Shown one piece after another: positions 40,500 through 50,990 of a DNA stretch of 64,000 nucleotides. The notes under the pieces are model-generated. The model had not been told where the DNA came from, did no database searches, and saw nothing but the letters and a program-made list of their open reading frames with translations. The position numbers and the translations under genes are program-made. The stretch is from Alphaproteobacteria bacterium (lineage in GTDB: Bacteria > Pseudomonadota > Alphaproteobacteria > Rhodospirillales > Rhodospirillaceae), in contig JAUVUZ010000001.1 in NCBI GenBank assembly GCA_030604885.1, forward strand, positions 1-64,000. The letters run 5' to 3'. Numbering within the stretch: position 1 is the stretch's first letter; the number at the start of each line of letters is the position of its first letter.

Positions 40500-40694
40500 T
40501 CAGCACGCCGCGTGGGCGGCGGCCTGGGCGATTGCGGCGCGCACGTCGCAAACGCTGATGCGGTCCCGCTTCAACACCGCGAGGAACACCGGATCGCTCC
40601 AGAATTCCCCGAGGCGGGGTTCGATGCCGGCGGCGCGGAAGCGCTCGGCGGCGGCGCGGCGGGAAGCCGCAACGGTGGCGTCGGGTCGGGTCAT
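40500..40694 (-). CDS. Small hypothetical protein
   Basis: 64 aa, soluble and Ala/Arg-rich, starting MTRPDATVAASRRAAAERF and ending in two Cys-flanked Ala-rich turns. No family recognised. Support comes from a strong AGGAG 7 bp before ATG 40694 and its own terminator at 40439-40468. The central LGEFWSDPVFLAVLKRDRIS is the most protein-like part and could be a short helical bundle. Confidence 0.65.
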   Translation of the reverse strand: MTRPDATVAASRRAAAERFRAAGIEPRLGEFWSDPVFLAVLKRDRISVCDVRAAIAQAAAHAAC

Positions 40695-40807
40695 GGGAAC
40701 TTCTCCTGCTTTAGCTGCATTTTTCAAGCGCCCGCAATCTGGTGAATCAAATCGGCGCTGTGGATAAGAAACAATAAACACAGACGCGCGTCAAGCGGAA
40801 ATTATAT

Positions 40808-40822
40808 CACAAACTTTTTGTG
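40808..40822. promoter_or_regulatory. Palindrome CACAAACTTTTTGTG
   Basis: Perfect 6-bp arms CACAAA/TTTGTG around CTT, in an AT-rich 224-bp gap between divergent genes (small protein and phosphoesterase). It sits 97 bp before the phosphoesterase start. Size and symmetry fit an operator for an unknown dimeric regulator. No cognate regulator is adjacent. Confidence 0.45.
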
Positions 40823-40918
40823 CATTTTCCGCCCCCGCACCGGATCGGGCGGCTCGCGCGCCGTGCGGTTTCGCCCCATATGGGACAATCCCGGCGGCAC
40901 GGCAACCATGGAGACGGC

Positions 40919-42022
40919 ATGTTCATACCCCTGTTCACGGCCTCCATGAGCGTGGTGGCGCTTTACGTCTACATCCGCCTGATCCTGCCCTTGCCGCTGC
41001 CGGTGGTGGTGGAGATCGCGATGGGGATCGGCGTGGTGCTGCTGGCCAACCGCGTGCTGATCATGCGGCTGTTCCACATCACCGCGTCGGACGCGCTGCT
41101 GCTGCTGGGGTCGTGGCTGCATGCGGCGGTGCTGATGGCGGCGCTGCTGTGCCTGGTGGCCGACGTCGGCTTCCTGATCTTCGGGCACCCCGAGATTTCC
41201 CCGGTGGCGTTCAGCGGCTGGGTGGCGCTGGGCGCGCTCATCCTCGCCGCCTACGGCGTGCGCTCGGCGCTACGGGTGCCGCCGGTGCGCGAGATGGCGT
41301 TGAAGGTGGCGAACCTCGCGCCGCAGCTGCGCGGCTTCCGCATCGCCGTGCTCACCGACGTTCACGTCGGGCCGCTGCTGCGCCGCCGCTGGGTGGAGCG
41401 GGTGGTGGATCGCACCCTTGCCGCCGAACCCGACCTCATCGCCCTGCCGGGGGACCTGGTGGACAGCCCGGAGACCGTGCTGGTCAAGGACATCGTGCCG
41501 CTCGGCCGCCTGCGCGCGCCCTACGGCGTCTACTATTCCCCCGGCAACCACGAATACATCTACGGCGTCGAGGGCTGGATGCGGGCGTTCCGCCGCCTCG
41601 GCATGAAGGTGCTGTACAACCAGCACGACGTGATCGACGTGAACGGCGCCACCGTCACCATCGCCGGGCTGGCGGATCAGGTGGGGGCGATCCGCCCCGG
41701 CGCCACCCCCGATATCGACGCCGCCCTGGCGGGCGCGCCGGAGCGCGACGACTTCCGCCTGCTGCTGGCGCACCGGCCCTACGACGCGGCGATCCACGCC
41801 GAGCGCGGCGTCGACCTGCACCTCGCCGGGCACACCCACGGCGGTCAGATCTGGCCGCTGCGGGCGCTCACCGCCTCGGCCAACGCGGGCTACGCGGGCG
41901 GCTGGTACACCGTGGGCGAGATGCGGATGTTCGTCTCCAACGGCGTCGGCGTGTGGGCGGGCGTGCCGCTGCGCCTCGGCGTGCCCAACCACATCGTGGT
42001 GATCCGCCTGGAGGCGGCCTGA
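40919..42022 (+). CDS. Membrane metallophosphoesterase
   Basis: 367 aa. Four hydrophobic spans in the first ~125 residues, then a calcineurin-like domain. Metal motifs are LTDVHVG, LPGDLVD, SPGNHEY, LLAHRPYD and LAGHTHGGQIW. This layout matches YkuE/YpbG-like phosphohydrolases facing the cell surface or cytoplasm at the membrane. The natural substrate is unknown. ATG 40919 follows GGAGA. An open frame starting at 40820 adds residues unlike the family. Confidence 0.88.
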   Translation: MFIPLFTASMSVVALYVYIRLILPLPLPVVVEIAMGIGVVLLANRVLIMRLFHITASDALLLLGSWLHAAVLMAALLCLVADVGFLIFGHPEISPVAFSGWVALGALILAAYGVRSALRVPPVREMALKVANLAPQLRGFRIAVLTDVHVGPLLRRRWVERVVDRTLAAEPDLIALPGDLVDSPETVLVKDIVPLGRLRAPYGVYYSPGNHEYIYGVEGWMRAFRRLGMKVLYNQHDVIDVNGATVTIAGLADQVGAIRPGATPDIDAALAGAPERDDFRLLLAHRPYDAAIHAERGVDLHLAGHTHGGQIWPLRALTASANAGYAGGWYTVGEMRMFVSNGVGVWAGVPLRLGVPNHIVVIRLEAA

Positions 42023-42024
42023 CC

Positions 42025-42525
42025 TCAAGCCCAGAGCCGGGGCAGGGGGCCGTCCGCGCCCTCCACCGGGTCGGTGGCGGGCACGGGCACCGCCGCGATG
42101 GCGGCGAGGACGTCCGGCGGCGCCGCCTCCCGCCGCATGTCCCACTCGGTGCCCGGCGGATAGGCGCCGACGACGTGGAAATCCGCGCTCGCCTCGATCA
42201 GCCGGTGGCCGGTGCCCGCGGGCAGCACCACCACGTCGCCCGCCGCCACCTCCACCGTCGCCGCGCGCGGCCCGCCGAGGGCGAGGCGCGCCTTGCCCGC
42301 CGCGATGCCGAGGGTCTCGTGGGCGGTGGCGTGGTAGTGGTGGTGCTCGTACACTCCGCCGCGCCACTGCGGCGGCCAGCCGCAGGCGGCGAAGCGGGCC
42401 TCGAACGCCGCCGCCGGGTCGTCGCCCTCCGCCGCGATCGCGGCGCGGTAGATCAGCACCGGCAGGCGCGGGTTGTTGGGCACCCCGCCGTTGGCGGCGA
42501 GGCGCAGGGTTTCCGGTTCGCTCAT
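42025..42525 (-). CDS. Cupin-domain protein, YjlB type
   Basis: 166 aa single cupin. YEHHHYHATAHETLGIAAGK carries the metal-binding His cluster, and VVVLPAGTGHRLIEAS is the second cupin motif. YjlB-like proteins have no firm function and may be dioxygenases or isomerases. The start ATGA overlaps nothing, but its ATG lies within the end of the upstream aldo/keto reductase gene, so the pair is translated together. Confidence 0.85.
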   Translation of the reverse strand: MSEPETLRLAANGGVPNNPRLPVLIYRAAIAAEGDDPAAAFEARFAACGWPPQWRGGVYEHHHYHATAHETLGIAAGKARLALGGPRAATVEVAAGDVVVLPAGTGHRLIEASADFHVVGAYPPGTEWDMRREAAPPDVLAAIAAVPVPATDPVEGADGPLPRLWA

Positions 42526-43436
42526 GTCTCCACCTCCGCGATCATGCGTGTGCGCAAGGCGGCGTCGGGATAGGTGCCGTCGCCCGCGCGGGCGTTGTCG
42601 GCCATGTGGCGCGGCTGCCCGGTGCCGGGGATGACGCAGGTCACCGCCGGGTGGGCGAGCACGTACTTCAGCAGCGCCTGCGCCCAACTCGTCGCGCCGA
42701 TCTCCGCCGCCCAGCCCGGCAGGGGGCGGGAGGCCAGGCGCCGCAGCAGGCCGCCGCCGCCGAACGGCCGGTTGACCAGCACCGCCACCCCCCGGTCGGC
42801 GGCGAGCGGCAGCAGCATGCGCTCCGCCGCCCGGTCGTCGAGGGCGTAGTTGAACTGCACGAAGTCGATCTCCTCCGCCCGGATCACCGCCGCCAAGTCG
42901 TCGTAGGCTCCGGCGTGGTAGTGGGTGATGCCGAGGTGGCGGATCCTGCCCTCCGCCTTCCATGCCCGCAGGGTCGGCAGGTGGGCGCGCCAGTCGAGCA
43001 GGTTGTGGATCTGCATCAGGTCCACCGCGTCGGCGCGGAACAGCCGCAGCGACTCTTCCATCTGCGCCACCCCCGCCGCCCGGCCGGCGGTCCACACCTT
43101 GGTGGCGAGGAAGGCGCGCCGCCGCGCCCCCAGCCGCTCCACCGCCCAGCCCACCACCTCTTCCGAGCTGCCGTACATCGGCGAGGAATCGATCACGCTG
43201 CCGCCCGCCGCGAACAGCGCCTCCAGCACCGCGGCGCGGGTGGCGCGCTCCGGCTCCGACGTGCCGACGTCGAAGGTCTGCCAGGTGCCGCAGCCCACCT
43301 CCGGCAGCGGCTCGCCGGTTTTGGGGATCGGCCGGGTGCGCATGCGGAACCCCTCCTGCGCGGCGGCGCCCCCCGCGCCGAGGGCGGCGGCGGCCACCGC
43401 CATGCGCAGGAATTCGGCGCGGGTGAGCGAGATCAT
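42522..43436 (-). CDS. Aldo/keto reductase with export-like leader
   Basis: 304 aa AKR barrel. The N-terminus SLTRAEFLRMAVAAAALGAG is like a Tat leader but has a single Arg where RR is expected. The active-site tetrad region shows VIDSSPMYGSSEEVVGWA and the Lys in LATKVWTAG. The C-terminal cofactor loop ends in VIPGTGQPRHMADN. It probably reduces carbonyls with NADPH. Whether it is exported is doubtful. It overlaps both neighbours by 4 bp. Confidence 0.85.
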   Translation of the reverse strand: MISLTRAEFLRMAVAAAALGAGGAAAQEGFRMRTRPIPKTGEPLPEVGCGTWQTFDVGTSEPERATRAAVLEALFAAGGSVIDSSPMYGSSEEVVGWAVERLGARRRAFLATKVWTAGRAAGVAQMEESLRLFRADAVDLMQIHNLLDWRAHLPTLRAWKAEGRIRHLGITHYHAGAYDDLAAVIRAEEIDFVQFNYALDDRAAERMLLPLAADRGVAVLVNRPFGGGGLLRRLASRPLPGWAAEIGATSWAQALLKYVLAHPAVTCVIPGTGQPRHMADNARAGDGTYPDAALRTRMIAEVET

Positions 43437-44722
43437 GGCGTCCTCCCGGGTTCGAGGGCCGCGGCGCGCGCCGCCTGGCGGCGGCCGAGCCACAGGGACA
43501 AGGCGGCCCAGCCGAGCGCGGGCGCGGCCACGCCCGCCGCCACCGCGCCGCCGCCGACCCCGGCGAGCGACGCGGCCAGCCAGCCGCTCGCGGCGTCGCC
43601 GCCGCGGTAGACCAGGGTGTCGATGGCCGACTTCGCCTTGTATTTGGCCTCGCGGTCGACCACCGTGTAGAGCACCTCGCGCGCCGGGCGGGAGAGGGCG
43701 TAGTCGACGCTGCGCCGCGCCACCTGCGCCAGCCCCAGCACCAGCGGCCGCGGGTCCAGCGCCAGCGCCGCGAACGCCCCCAGGGCCGCCAGCGGCAGCA
43801 GCGTCAGCGCGCCGCCGACGCCGATGCGGCCGATCAGCCGCCCGGTGACGAACACCTGCAGCGCCAGGGTGAGGGCGGAGACCGCCACGTCCACCAGCGC
43901 GAAGAACCGGGTGCGGGCGCCGGTGTCGGCCCAGGCCTCGCCGACGATCCGCGCCTGTTCGAAATAGATCAGGGTGGCGGCGGTGGTGTGCAACAGCATG
44001 TAGGCGGCGATCGCGAGCAGATAGGGCGAGGCGGCGAGCGCCCGCAGCCCACCCCACACCCCGCCGCCCACCGCGCGGCGCGACGGATGCTCGCCGCCGC
44101 CCTGCGTCGCCACCAGCCGGGCGTAGGCGAACACCGCCCCCTCCAGCAGCGCGGCGGCGAGCAGGGTCAGCCCCGCCGCGCCGATCGCCGGGGCGAGCGC
44201 CGCCGCCAGGGCGGGGCCGACCAGGGTGCCCGCGGTGCCGCCCGCCGCCACCACGCCGAACAGCCGCCGCCCCTGCTCGGGCGCGAAGCTGTCGGCCAGC
44301 ACGCTCCAGAACACGCTGAGGACGAACAGGTTGTAGACCGAGATCCAGACGAAGAACACCCGCGCCACCCACACCGCCCGCACGTCGAGCCACGCGAGCG
44401 CCGAGAACGCCAGCAGGTTGAGGGCGAAAAAGCGGTACACCAGCGGCACGAAGCGGCGCGGCGGCAGGCGGGCGGAGATCCGCCCGAACACCGGCACCAG
44501 CGCCAGCATCGCCGCGAAGGTGGCGGAGAACAGCCACGGCAGGTGGCCGCTGCCGCCCACCAGACCCATGGCGTCGCGCAGCGGCCGCAGCAGGGTGTAG
44601 CCGCACAGCAGGCAGAAGAACATTCCGAACGCCGCCGCGAGCGGCCCCGCCTCGCCCGCGCGCAGGTCGACGAGGCGGGCAAGCCGGGAGATCGGGCGGC
44701 CGGGGGCGGAGGCGTCGGTCAT
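43433..44722 (-). CDS. Multi-pass transporter, MFS or NTP/NDP-exchanger-like
   Basis: 429 aa with about 11-12 hydrophobic spans. FFCLLCGYTLLRPLRDAMGL and SVFWSVLADSFAPEQGRRLF resemble the ATP/ADP translocase-related (Tlc-like) proteins found in free-living bacteria, and REAKYKAKSAIDTLVYRGGD fits the same group. An ordinary MFS carrier cannot be excluded. The start is placed at ATG 44722, with ATG 44743 an alternative. It leads a three-gene set with the reductase and the cupin. Confidence 0.7.
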   Translation of the reverse strand: MTDASAPGRPISRLARLVDLRAGEAGPLAAAFGMFFCLLCGYTLLRPLRDAMGLVGGSGHLPWLFSATFAAMLALVPVFGRISARLPPRRFVPLVYRFFALNLLAFSALAWLDVRAVWVARVFFVWISVYNLFVLSVFWSVLADSFAPEQGRRLFGVVAAGGTAGTLVGPALAAALAPAIGAAGLTLLAAALLEGAVFAYARLVATQGGGEHPSRRAVGGGVWGGLRALAASPYLLAIAAYMLLHTTAATLIYFEQARIVGEAWADTGARTRFFALVDVAVSALTLALQVFVTGRLIGRIGVGGALTLLPLAALGAFAALALDPRPLVLGLAQVARRSVDYALSRPAREVLYTVVDREAKYKAKSAIDTLVYRGGDAASGWLAASLAGVGGGAVAAGVAAPALGWAALSLWLGRRQAARAAALEPGRTP

Positions 44723-44985
44723 CGTCCCAACATGGGGAGACATCCAGGGTTTCGCCGCACGCCACCTTCGCCGGGTTCTGAAAAATAGGCTATGCTTATG
44801 AAGATGTTGAGGATTGCGTCGTCCTTGACAGGGTGTCCCGGGGTGTGGAACTCTCGACCCCAGGTGGATTGATCTGGGAGGGACACCCGCACTCACGACT
44901 CGGGAACGGACGCGGCGACGGCAGGCCGAACGCAAAAAAACTCATGCCGCCCCGCAGGACGAATCCCGCGCAAGGAGATCACGTC

Positions 44986-47130
<2,145 letters not shown>

Positions 47131-47153
47131 GCCCCCGGCCACGGACCCCATGC

Positions 47154-47191
47154 AACGGCGGCGGAGGCGGATGCGCCCCCGCCGCCGTTTT
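47154..47191 (+). terminator. Terminator of the regulator gene
   Basis: AACGGCGGCGG (47154-47164) pairs with CCGCCGCCGTT (47179-47189), followed by TT more, 24 bp after the stop. It separates regulator and pdu transcription. Confidence 0.85.
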
Positions 47192-47247
47192 ACGTCAGCA
47201 GTCCTACCCTATCGTGGGGGTTGTGCTGCGCATGCCGGGGTGCGCAG

Positions 47248-47312
47248 GTGTCGAAATTTCGGTGTCGAAGCTTCGACACTTCGACTCCGGAGCGGTGTCG
47301 ATCCTTCGACAC
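47248..47312. promoter_or_regulatory. Three palindromic activator sites (UAS)
   Basis: Site 2 (47262-47279), GTGTCGAAGCTTCGACAC, is a perfect 18-bp palindrome. Site 3 (47295-47312), GTGTCGATCCTTCGACAC, differs in two central bases. Site 1 (47248-47265) keeps GTGTCGAAATTTCG and overlaps site 2 by four bases. Sites 2 and 3 are 33 bp apart, close to three helical turns. They lie 95-160 bp upstream of the -24 element, the expected place for enhancers of a sigma54 activator. The adjacent PocR-GAF-sigma54 protein is the likely ligand. Confidence 0.8.
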
Positions 47313-47406
47313 TCAACCGCAGGCACATATCCATAACGATTTTATCCCTACTCCGAACCCCAAGGGTGCGCTGGATCCGCGAGGAATTTTCATCCTCGGG
47401 TGAATC

Positions 47407-47422
47407 TGGAACGCCGTGTGCA
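47407..47422 (+). promoter_or_regulatory. Sigma54 (-24/-12) promoter of the pdu operon
   Basis: TGGAACGCCGTGTGCA matches 14 of 16 positions of the consensus TGGCACG-N4-TTGCA. The invariant GG (47408-47409) and GC (47420-47421) are separated by the required 10 bp. Transcription would start near 47433, about 68 bp before the first shell gene. Confidence 0.78.
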
Positions 47423-47500
47423 CCGCTACCCGTTAGGGCGGCCCGTGCGTCGCCAGCCATGGTTGCATGGCCACAGAACTCGTTCTGACAGAGGTGTCAC

Positions 47501-47776
47501 ATGACGAAAGAGTCCTTGGGGATGGTCGAAACCCGCGGCCTGGTGGCGAGCATCGAAGCCGCCGACGCGATGGTGAAGGCGGCGAACGTCGTCCTCGTCG
47601 GTCAGGAGAAGATCGGCGCGGGTCTCGTCACCGCGATGGTTCGGGGCGACGTGGGCGCGGTCAAGGCCGCCACCGACGCGGGCGCCGCGGCCGCGAGCAA
47701 GGTGGGCGAGGTGGTGTCGGTCCACGTGATTCCGCGCCCGCACGCCGACGTCGAGAAGATTCTGCCGCAGAGCTGA
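47501..47776 (+). CDS. pduA: BMC-H shell protein, PduA/PduJ-like
   Basis: 91 aa hexameric shell subunit. It follows Salmonella PduA almost without gaps: [44 protein letters not shown] and [16 protein letters not shown]. Pore residue 40 is Ala (EKIGAG) where PduA has Ser (KIGSG). It is the only plain single-BMC facet protein in the window and is first in the operon. It should form the main facets through which diol enters. Confidence 0.95.
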   Translation: MTKESLGMVETRGLVASIEAADAMVKAANVVLVGQEKIGAGLVTAMVRGDVGAVKAATDAGAAAASKVGEVVSVHVIPRPHADVEKILPQS

Positions 47777-47816
47777 TCCGCTCGCCGAAAGAACCCTTTC
47801 CGTGGAGGAATAGTCG

Positions 47817-48620
47817 ATGTCAGACCAGATGGTGGACAAGGTACTGCAGGAAGTGATGAAGAGGGTCGGCGCGACCGCCTCTGCGCCGCCGGCCAACCCG
47901 GCGTCGGCGTTCGCCGCCGCCACCGGCGATCTCGCCCAGCTCACCGAATTCATCGGCACCGGCCCGGGCGACACCCAGGGCATCGTGATCGCCAACCTCG
48001 ACCCGCAGGTTCATGAGTTCCTCGGCTTCGACCCGAAGTTCCGCTCGATCGGCGTGATCGGCGGGCGCACCGGCGCCGGGCCGCAACTGATGGCCGCCGA
48101 CGAGGCGATCAAGGCCACCAACACCGAGATCATCATGATCGAGATGCCGCGCGACACCAAGGGCGGCGCGGGCCATGGCAACCTCATCGTGTTCGGCGCG
48201 GAAGACGTGTCCGACGCGCGCCGCGCCGTGGAGGTGACGCTCCAGGCGCTGCCGAAGTACTTCGGCGACGTCTACGCCAACGACCAGGGCTACACCGAGA
48301 ACCAGTATTCCGCGCGCGCCAGCAAGGTGCTCGCCACCGCCTTCGGGGTGCCGGAAGGCAAGGCCTTCGGCCTGATCCTCGGCGCGCCCGCGGTGATCGG
48401 CATGCTGATGGTCGACGCCGCGGTGAAGGCGGCGGACGTCGAGGTTCTGGGCGTCGGCACGCCGAAGAAGAACACCTCCTTCTCCAACGAAGTGTTCATC
48501 TGGGTGACCGGCGATTCCGGCGCGGTGCGGCAGGCGGTGATCGCCGGGCGCGAGGTCGGCAACAAGCTGCTGTGCGCCTGGGGTCAGGAGCCCAAGTCGG
48601 CGGGCGTCCCGTACATCTGA
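47817..48620 (+). CDS. pduB: Tandem-BMC shell protein PduB
   Basis: 267 aa trimeric shell protein. N-terminal amphipathic helix MSDQMVDKVLQEVMKRV is the PduB segment known to tie shell to cargo. It is followed by a Pro/Ala linker, LTEFIGTGPGDTQGIVIAN, SIGVIGGRTGAGPQLMAADE, MPRDTKGGAGHG and SFSNEVFIWVTGDSGAVRQA. Close to the Salmonella protein throughout. Confidence 0.95.
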   Translation: MSDQMVDKVLQEVMKRVGATASAPPANPASAFAAATGDLAQLTEFIGTGPGDTQGIVIANLDPQVHEFLGFDPKFRSIGVIGGRTGAGPQLMAADEAIKATNTEIIMIEMPRDTKGGAGHGNLIVFGAEDVSDARRAVEVTLQALPKYFGDVYANDQGYTENQYSARASKVLATAFGVPEGKAFGLILGAPAVIGMLMVDAAVKAADVEVLGVGTPKKNTSFSNEVFIWVTGDSGAVRQAVIAGREVGNKLLCAWGQEPKSAGVPYI

Positions 48621-48656
48621 CGGACCCCCGCAACCCAGACTTTAGGAGCCTGAGAC

Positions 48657-50324
48657 ATGGCAAAACGGCAGAAGAGATTTGAGGTTCTGGCGGAGCGTCC
48701 GATCAACAAGGACGGCTTCATCAAGGAATGGGTGGACGTGGGCCTGGTGGCGATGGAAAGCCCCAACGATCCCAAGCCCTCGATCCGGATCGAGAACGGC
48801 GTCGTGGTCGAGCTGGACGGCAAGCGCCGCGAAGACTTCGACATGATCGACTACGCGATCGCCGACTACTGCATCGACAAGCGCGTCGCCGAGGAGGCGA
48901 TGGCGATCGACAGCCTCAAGTTCGCGCGCATGCTGGTGGACATCAACGTCCCCCGCAAGGAACTGGTGCGGCTCTCCGTCGGCATGACGCCCGCGAAGCT
49001 GGTGGCGGTATTGCGCGAACTCAACGTCGTCGAGCTGATGATGGCGATGCAGAAGATGCGCTCGCGCAAGCCGCCGATGAACCAGGCGCACGTCACCAAC
49101 GTCAAGGACTGCGCGCCGCTTCTCGCCGCCGATGCGGCCGAGGCGGGCTACCGCGGCTTCGCCGAGATCGAGACCACCGTGGGCATCGCGCGTTATGCGC
49201 CGATGAACGCGCTGGCGCTCCTCGTCGGCGGCCAGGTGGGGCGGCCGGGCACCCTCTCGCAGTGCGCGGTGGAGGAGGCGGCCGAACTCAACATGGGCAT
49301 GCGCGGCTTCACCGCCTATGCCGAAACCGTCTCCGTCTACGGCACCGAGCAGGTGTTCATCGACGGCGACGACACCCCGTGGTCGAAGTTCTTCCTCGCC
49401 TCGGCCTATGCCTCCCGCGGCCTGAAGATGCGCTACACCTCCGGCACGGGGTCCGAGGTTCTGATGGGCTACGCCGAGCGCAAGTCCATGCTCTACCTCG
49501 AAATCCGCTGCATCATGGTGACCAAGGGCGCGGGCGTCCAGGGTCTCCAGAACGGCTCGATCAGCTGCATCGGCGTGCCCGGCGCGGTTCCGGCGGGCAT
49601 CCGCGCGGTTCTCGCCGAAAACCTCGCGACGGTGCTGATGGACCTGGAAGTCGCCTCCGGCAACGACCAGACCTTCACCCATTCGATCGAGCGCAACACC
49701 GCCCGGATGCTGATGCAGTTCCTCCCCGGAACCGACTTCATCTTCTCGGGCTACGCCGCCGAGCCGAACTACGACAACATGTTCGCCGGTTCGACCCACG
49801 ACTGCGACGACTACGACGACTACCTGGTGTTGCAGCGCGACCTGCAGGTCGACGGCGGCCTGAAGCCGGTCACCGAGGAAGGCGTGATCGCGGTGCGCAA
49901 CAAGGCCGCGCGCGCGCTTCAGGCGGTGTTCGAGGAACTGGGCCTGCCGGCGATCACCGACGACGAGGTGGAGCGGGCGACCTATGCCCACGGCTCCAAG
50001 GAGATGGGCGACCGCAACGTCAACGAGGACTTGCGGGCGATCGACGACTTCATGAAGCGCGGCACCACCGGCCTCGACGTGGTGCGGGCGCTCGCCAAGC
50101 GGGGCTTCCCCGACGTGGCGGCCTCGGTTCTCGAAATGCAGAAGGCCAAGGTGGCGGGCGACTACCTGCAAACCTCCGCGGTCTTCGACGAGAACTTCAA
50201 CGTCATCAGCGCCATCAACCACCCCAACGACTACGAGGGGCCGGGCACCGGCTACCGCCTCACCGGCGAGCGCTGGGAGATGTTGAAGAACATCCCGCGG
50301 GCCATCGACGCTTCGCAGATCTAG
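48657..50324 (+). CDS. pduC: B12-dependent diol dehydratase large subunit
   Basis: 555 aa, one residue from the family length. MESPNDPKPSIRIENG, MAMQKMRSRKPPMNQAHVTN, YAETVSVYGTEQVF and MQFLPGTDFIFSGYAAEPNY are characteristic. Substrate and metal residues Gln298, Ser303 and Gln338 align with Gln296, Ser301 and Gln336 of the Klebsiella enzyme. With PduD and PduE it turns 1,2-propanediol into propionaldehyde, or glycerol into 3-hydroxypropionaldehyde, using adenosylcobalamin. The sequence alone does not separate diol from glycerol preference. Confidence 0.96.
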   Translation: MAKRQKRFEVLAERPINKDGFIKEWVDVGLVAMESPNDPKPSIRIENGVVVELDGKRREDFDMIDYAIADYCIDKRVAEEAMAIDSLKFARMLVDINVPRKELVRLSVGMTPAKLVAVLRELNVVELMMAMQKMRSRKPPMNQAHVTNVKDCAPLLAADAAEAGYRGFAEIETTVGIARYAPMNALALLVGGQVGRPGTLSQCAVEEAAELNMGMRGFTAYAETVSVYGTEQVFIDGDDTPWSKFFLASAYASRGLKMRYTSGTGSEVLMGYAERKSMLYLEIRCIMVTKGAGVQGLQNGSISCIGVPGAVPAGIRAVLAENLATVLMDLEVASGNDQTFTHSIERNTARMLMQFLPGTDFIFSGYAAEPNYDNMFAGSTHDCDDYDDYLVLQRDLQVDGGLKPVTEEGVIAVRNKAARALQAVFEELGLPAITDDEVERATYAHGSKEMGDRNVNEDLRAIDDFMKRGTTGLDVVRALAKRGFPDVAASVLEMQKAKVAGDYLQTSAVFDENFNVISAINHPNDYEGPGTGYRLTGERWEMLKNIPRAIDASQI

Positions 50325-50336
50325 GAGGAACCGACC

Positions 50337-50978
50337 ATGCAAGTTACCGAAGACCTGGTGCGGCAGGTGATCCTCGACGTTCTCGGGGCGATGGGGGCGG
50401 ACGCCAAGCCCGCCAACGGCGTCAAGCCCGCCGACGGCACGCCGCTCAACTTCCGCGAACTCGGGGTCGCCAAAACCGGCACCGACCGCAACGAAGTGGT
50501 GGTGGGGGTGCCGCCCGCGTTCGGCACCGCCATGACCTCGACGATCATCGGCATTCCGCACAGCGACGTGCTGAAGGAGGTGTTCGCCGGAATCGAGGAG
50601 GAGGGGCTGAAGCCGCGCCTGGTGCGCGTCGTCCGCTCCGCCGACGTCGGCGCCATCGCGCACGACGCCGCCACCCTCTCCGGCTCCGGCATCGGCATCG
50701 GCATGCTGTGCCGCGGCACCTCGGTGATCCACCAGCGGGATCTCCAGATTCTCCAGAACCTGGAGCTGTTCCCGCAGTCGCCGCTGGTGGACCGGGCGGT
50801 GTTCCGCGCCATCGGCCGCAATGCCGCGCGCTACGCCAAGGGCGAGCAGCCCGACCCGGTGCCGACCCGCAACGACCCGATGGCGCGCCCGCGCTACCAG
50901 GGCCTCGCGGCGCTGCTGCACAACAAGGAGACGCAGCACGTCAAGCTCGGCGCCCCGGCGGTCGAACTGGCGCTCTAG
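50337..50978 (+). CDS. pduD: Diol dehydratase medium subunit
   Basis: 213 aa. N-terminal helix MQVTEDLVRQVILDVLGAMG is the encapsulation peptide that targets the complex to the shell lumen. A flexible linker and the cobalamin-binding body follow (DRNEVVVGVPPAFG, IPHSDVLKEVFAGIEEEGL, LSGSGIGIGMLCRGTSVIHQ). GGAGG before the ATG; 12 bp after pduC. Confidence 0.95.
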   Translation: MQVTEDLVRQVILDVLGAMGADAKPANGVKPADGTPLNFRELGVAKTGTDRNEVVVGVPPAFGTAMTSTIIGIPHSDVLKEVFAGIEEEGLKPRLVRVVRSADVGAIAHDAATLSGSGIGIGMLCRGTSVIHQRDLQILQNLELFPQSPLVDRAVFRAIGRNAARYAKGEQPDPVPTRNDPMARPRYQGLAALLHNKETQHVKLGAPAVELAL

Positions 50979-50990
50979 GAGGATCACACG

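Noticed and set aside
44833-44985. Earlier starts for the PocR-sigma54 regulator (44833 or ATG 44944)
   Set aside because: Neither has a ribosome site, and the added residues are unlike a PocR domain. TTG 44986 has AAGGAG at 8 bp.
47248-47312. The GTGTCGA repeats as a small CRISPR or integration site
   Set aside because: Spacing is irregular, units are palindromic, and no cas or integrase genes are near. The enhancer explanation fits better.
47192-47500. Cobalamin riboswitch upstream of the B12-dependent operon
   Set aside because: No B12-box sequence or matching fold seen. The region is explained by the palindromes and the sigma54 promoter.
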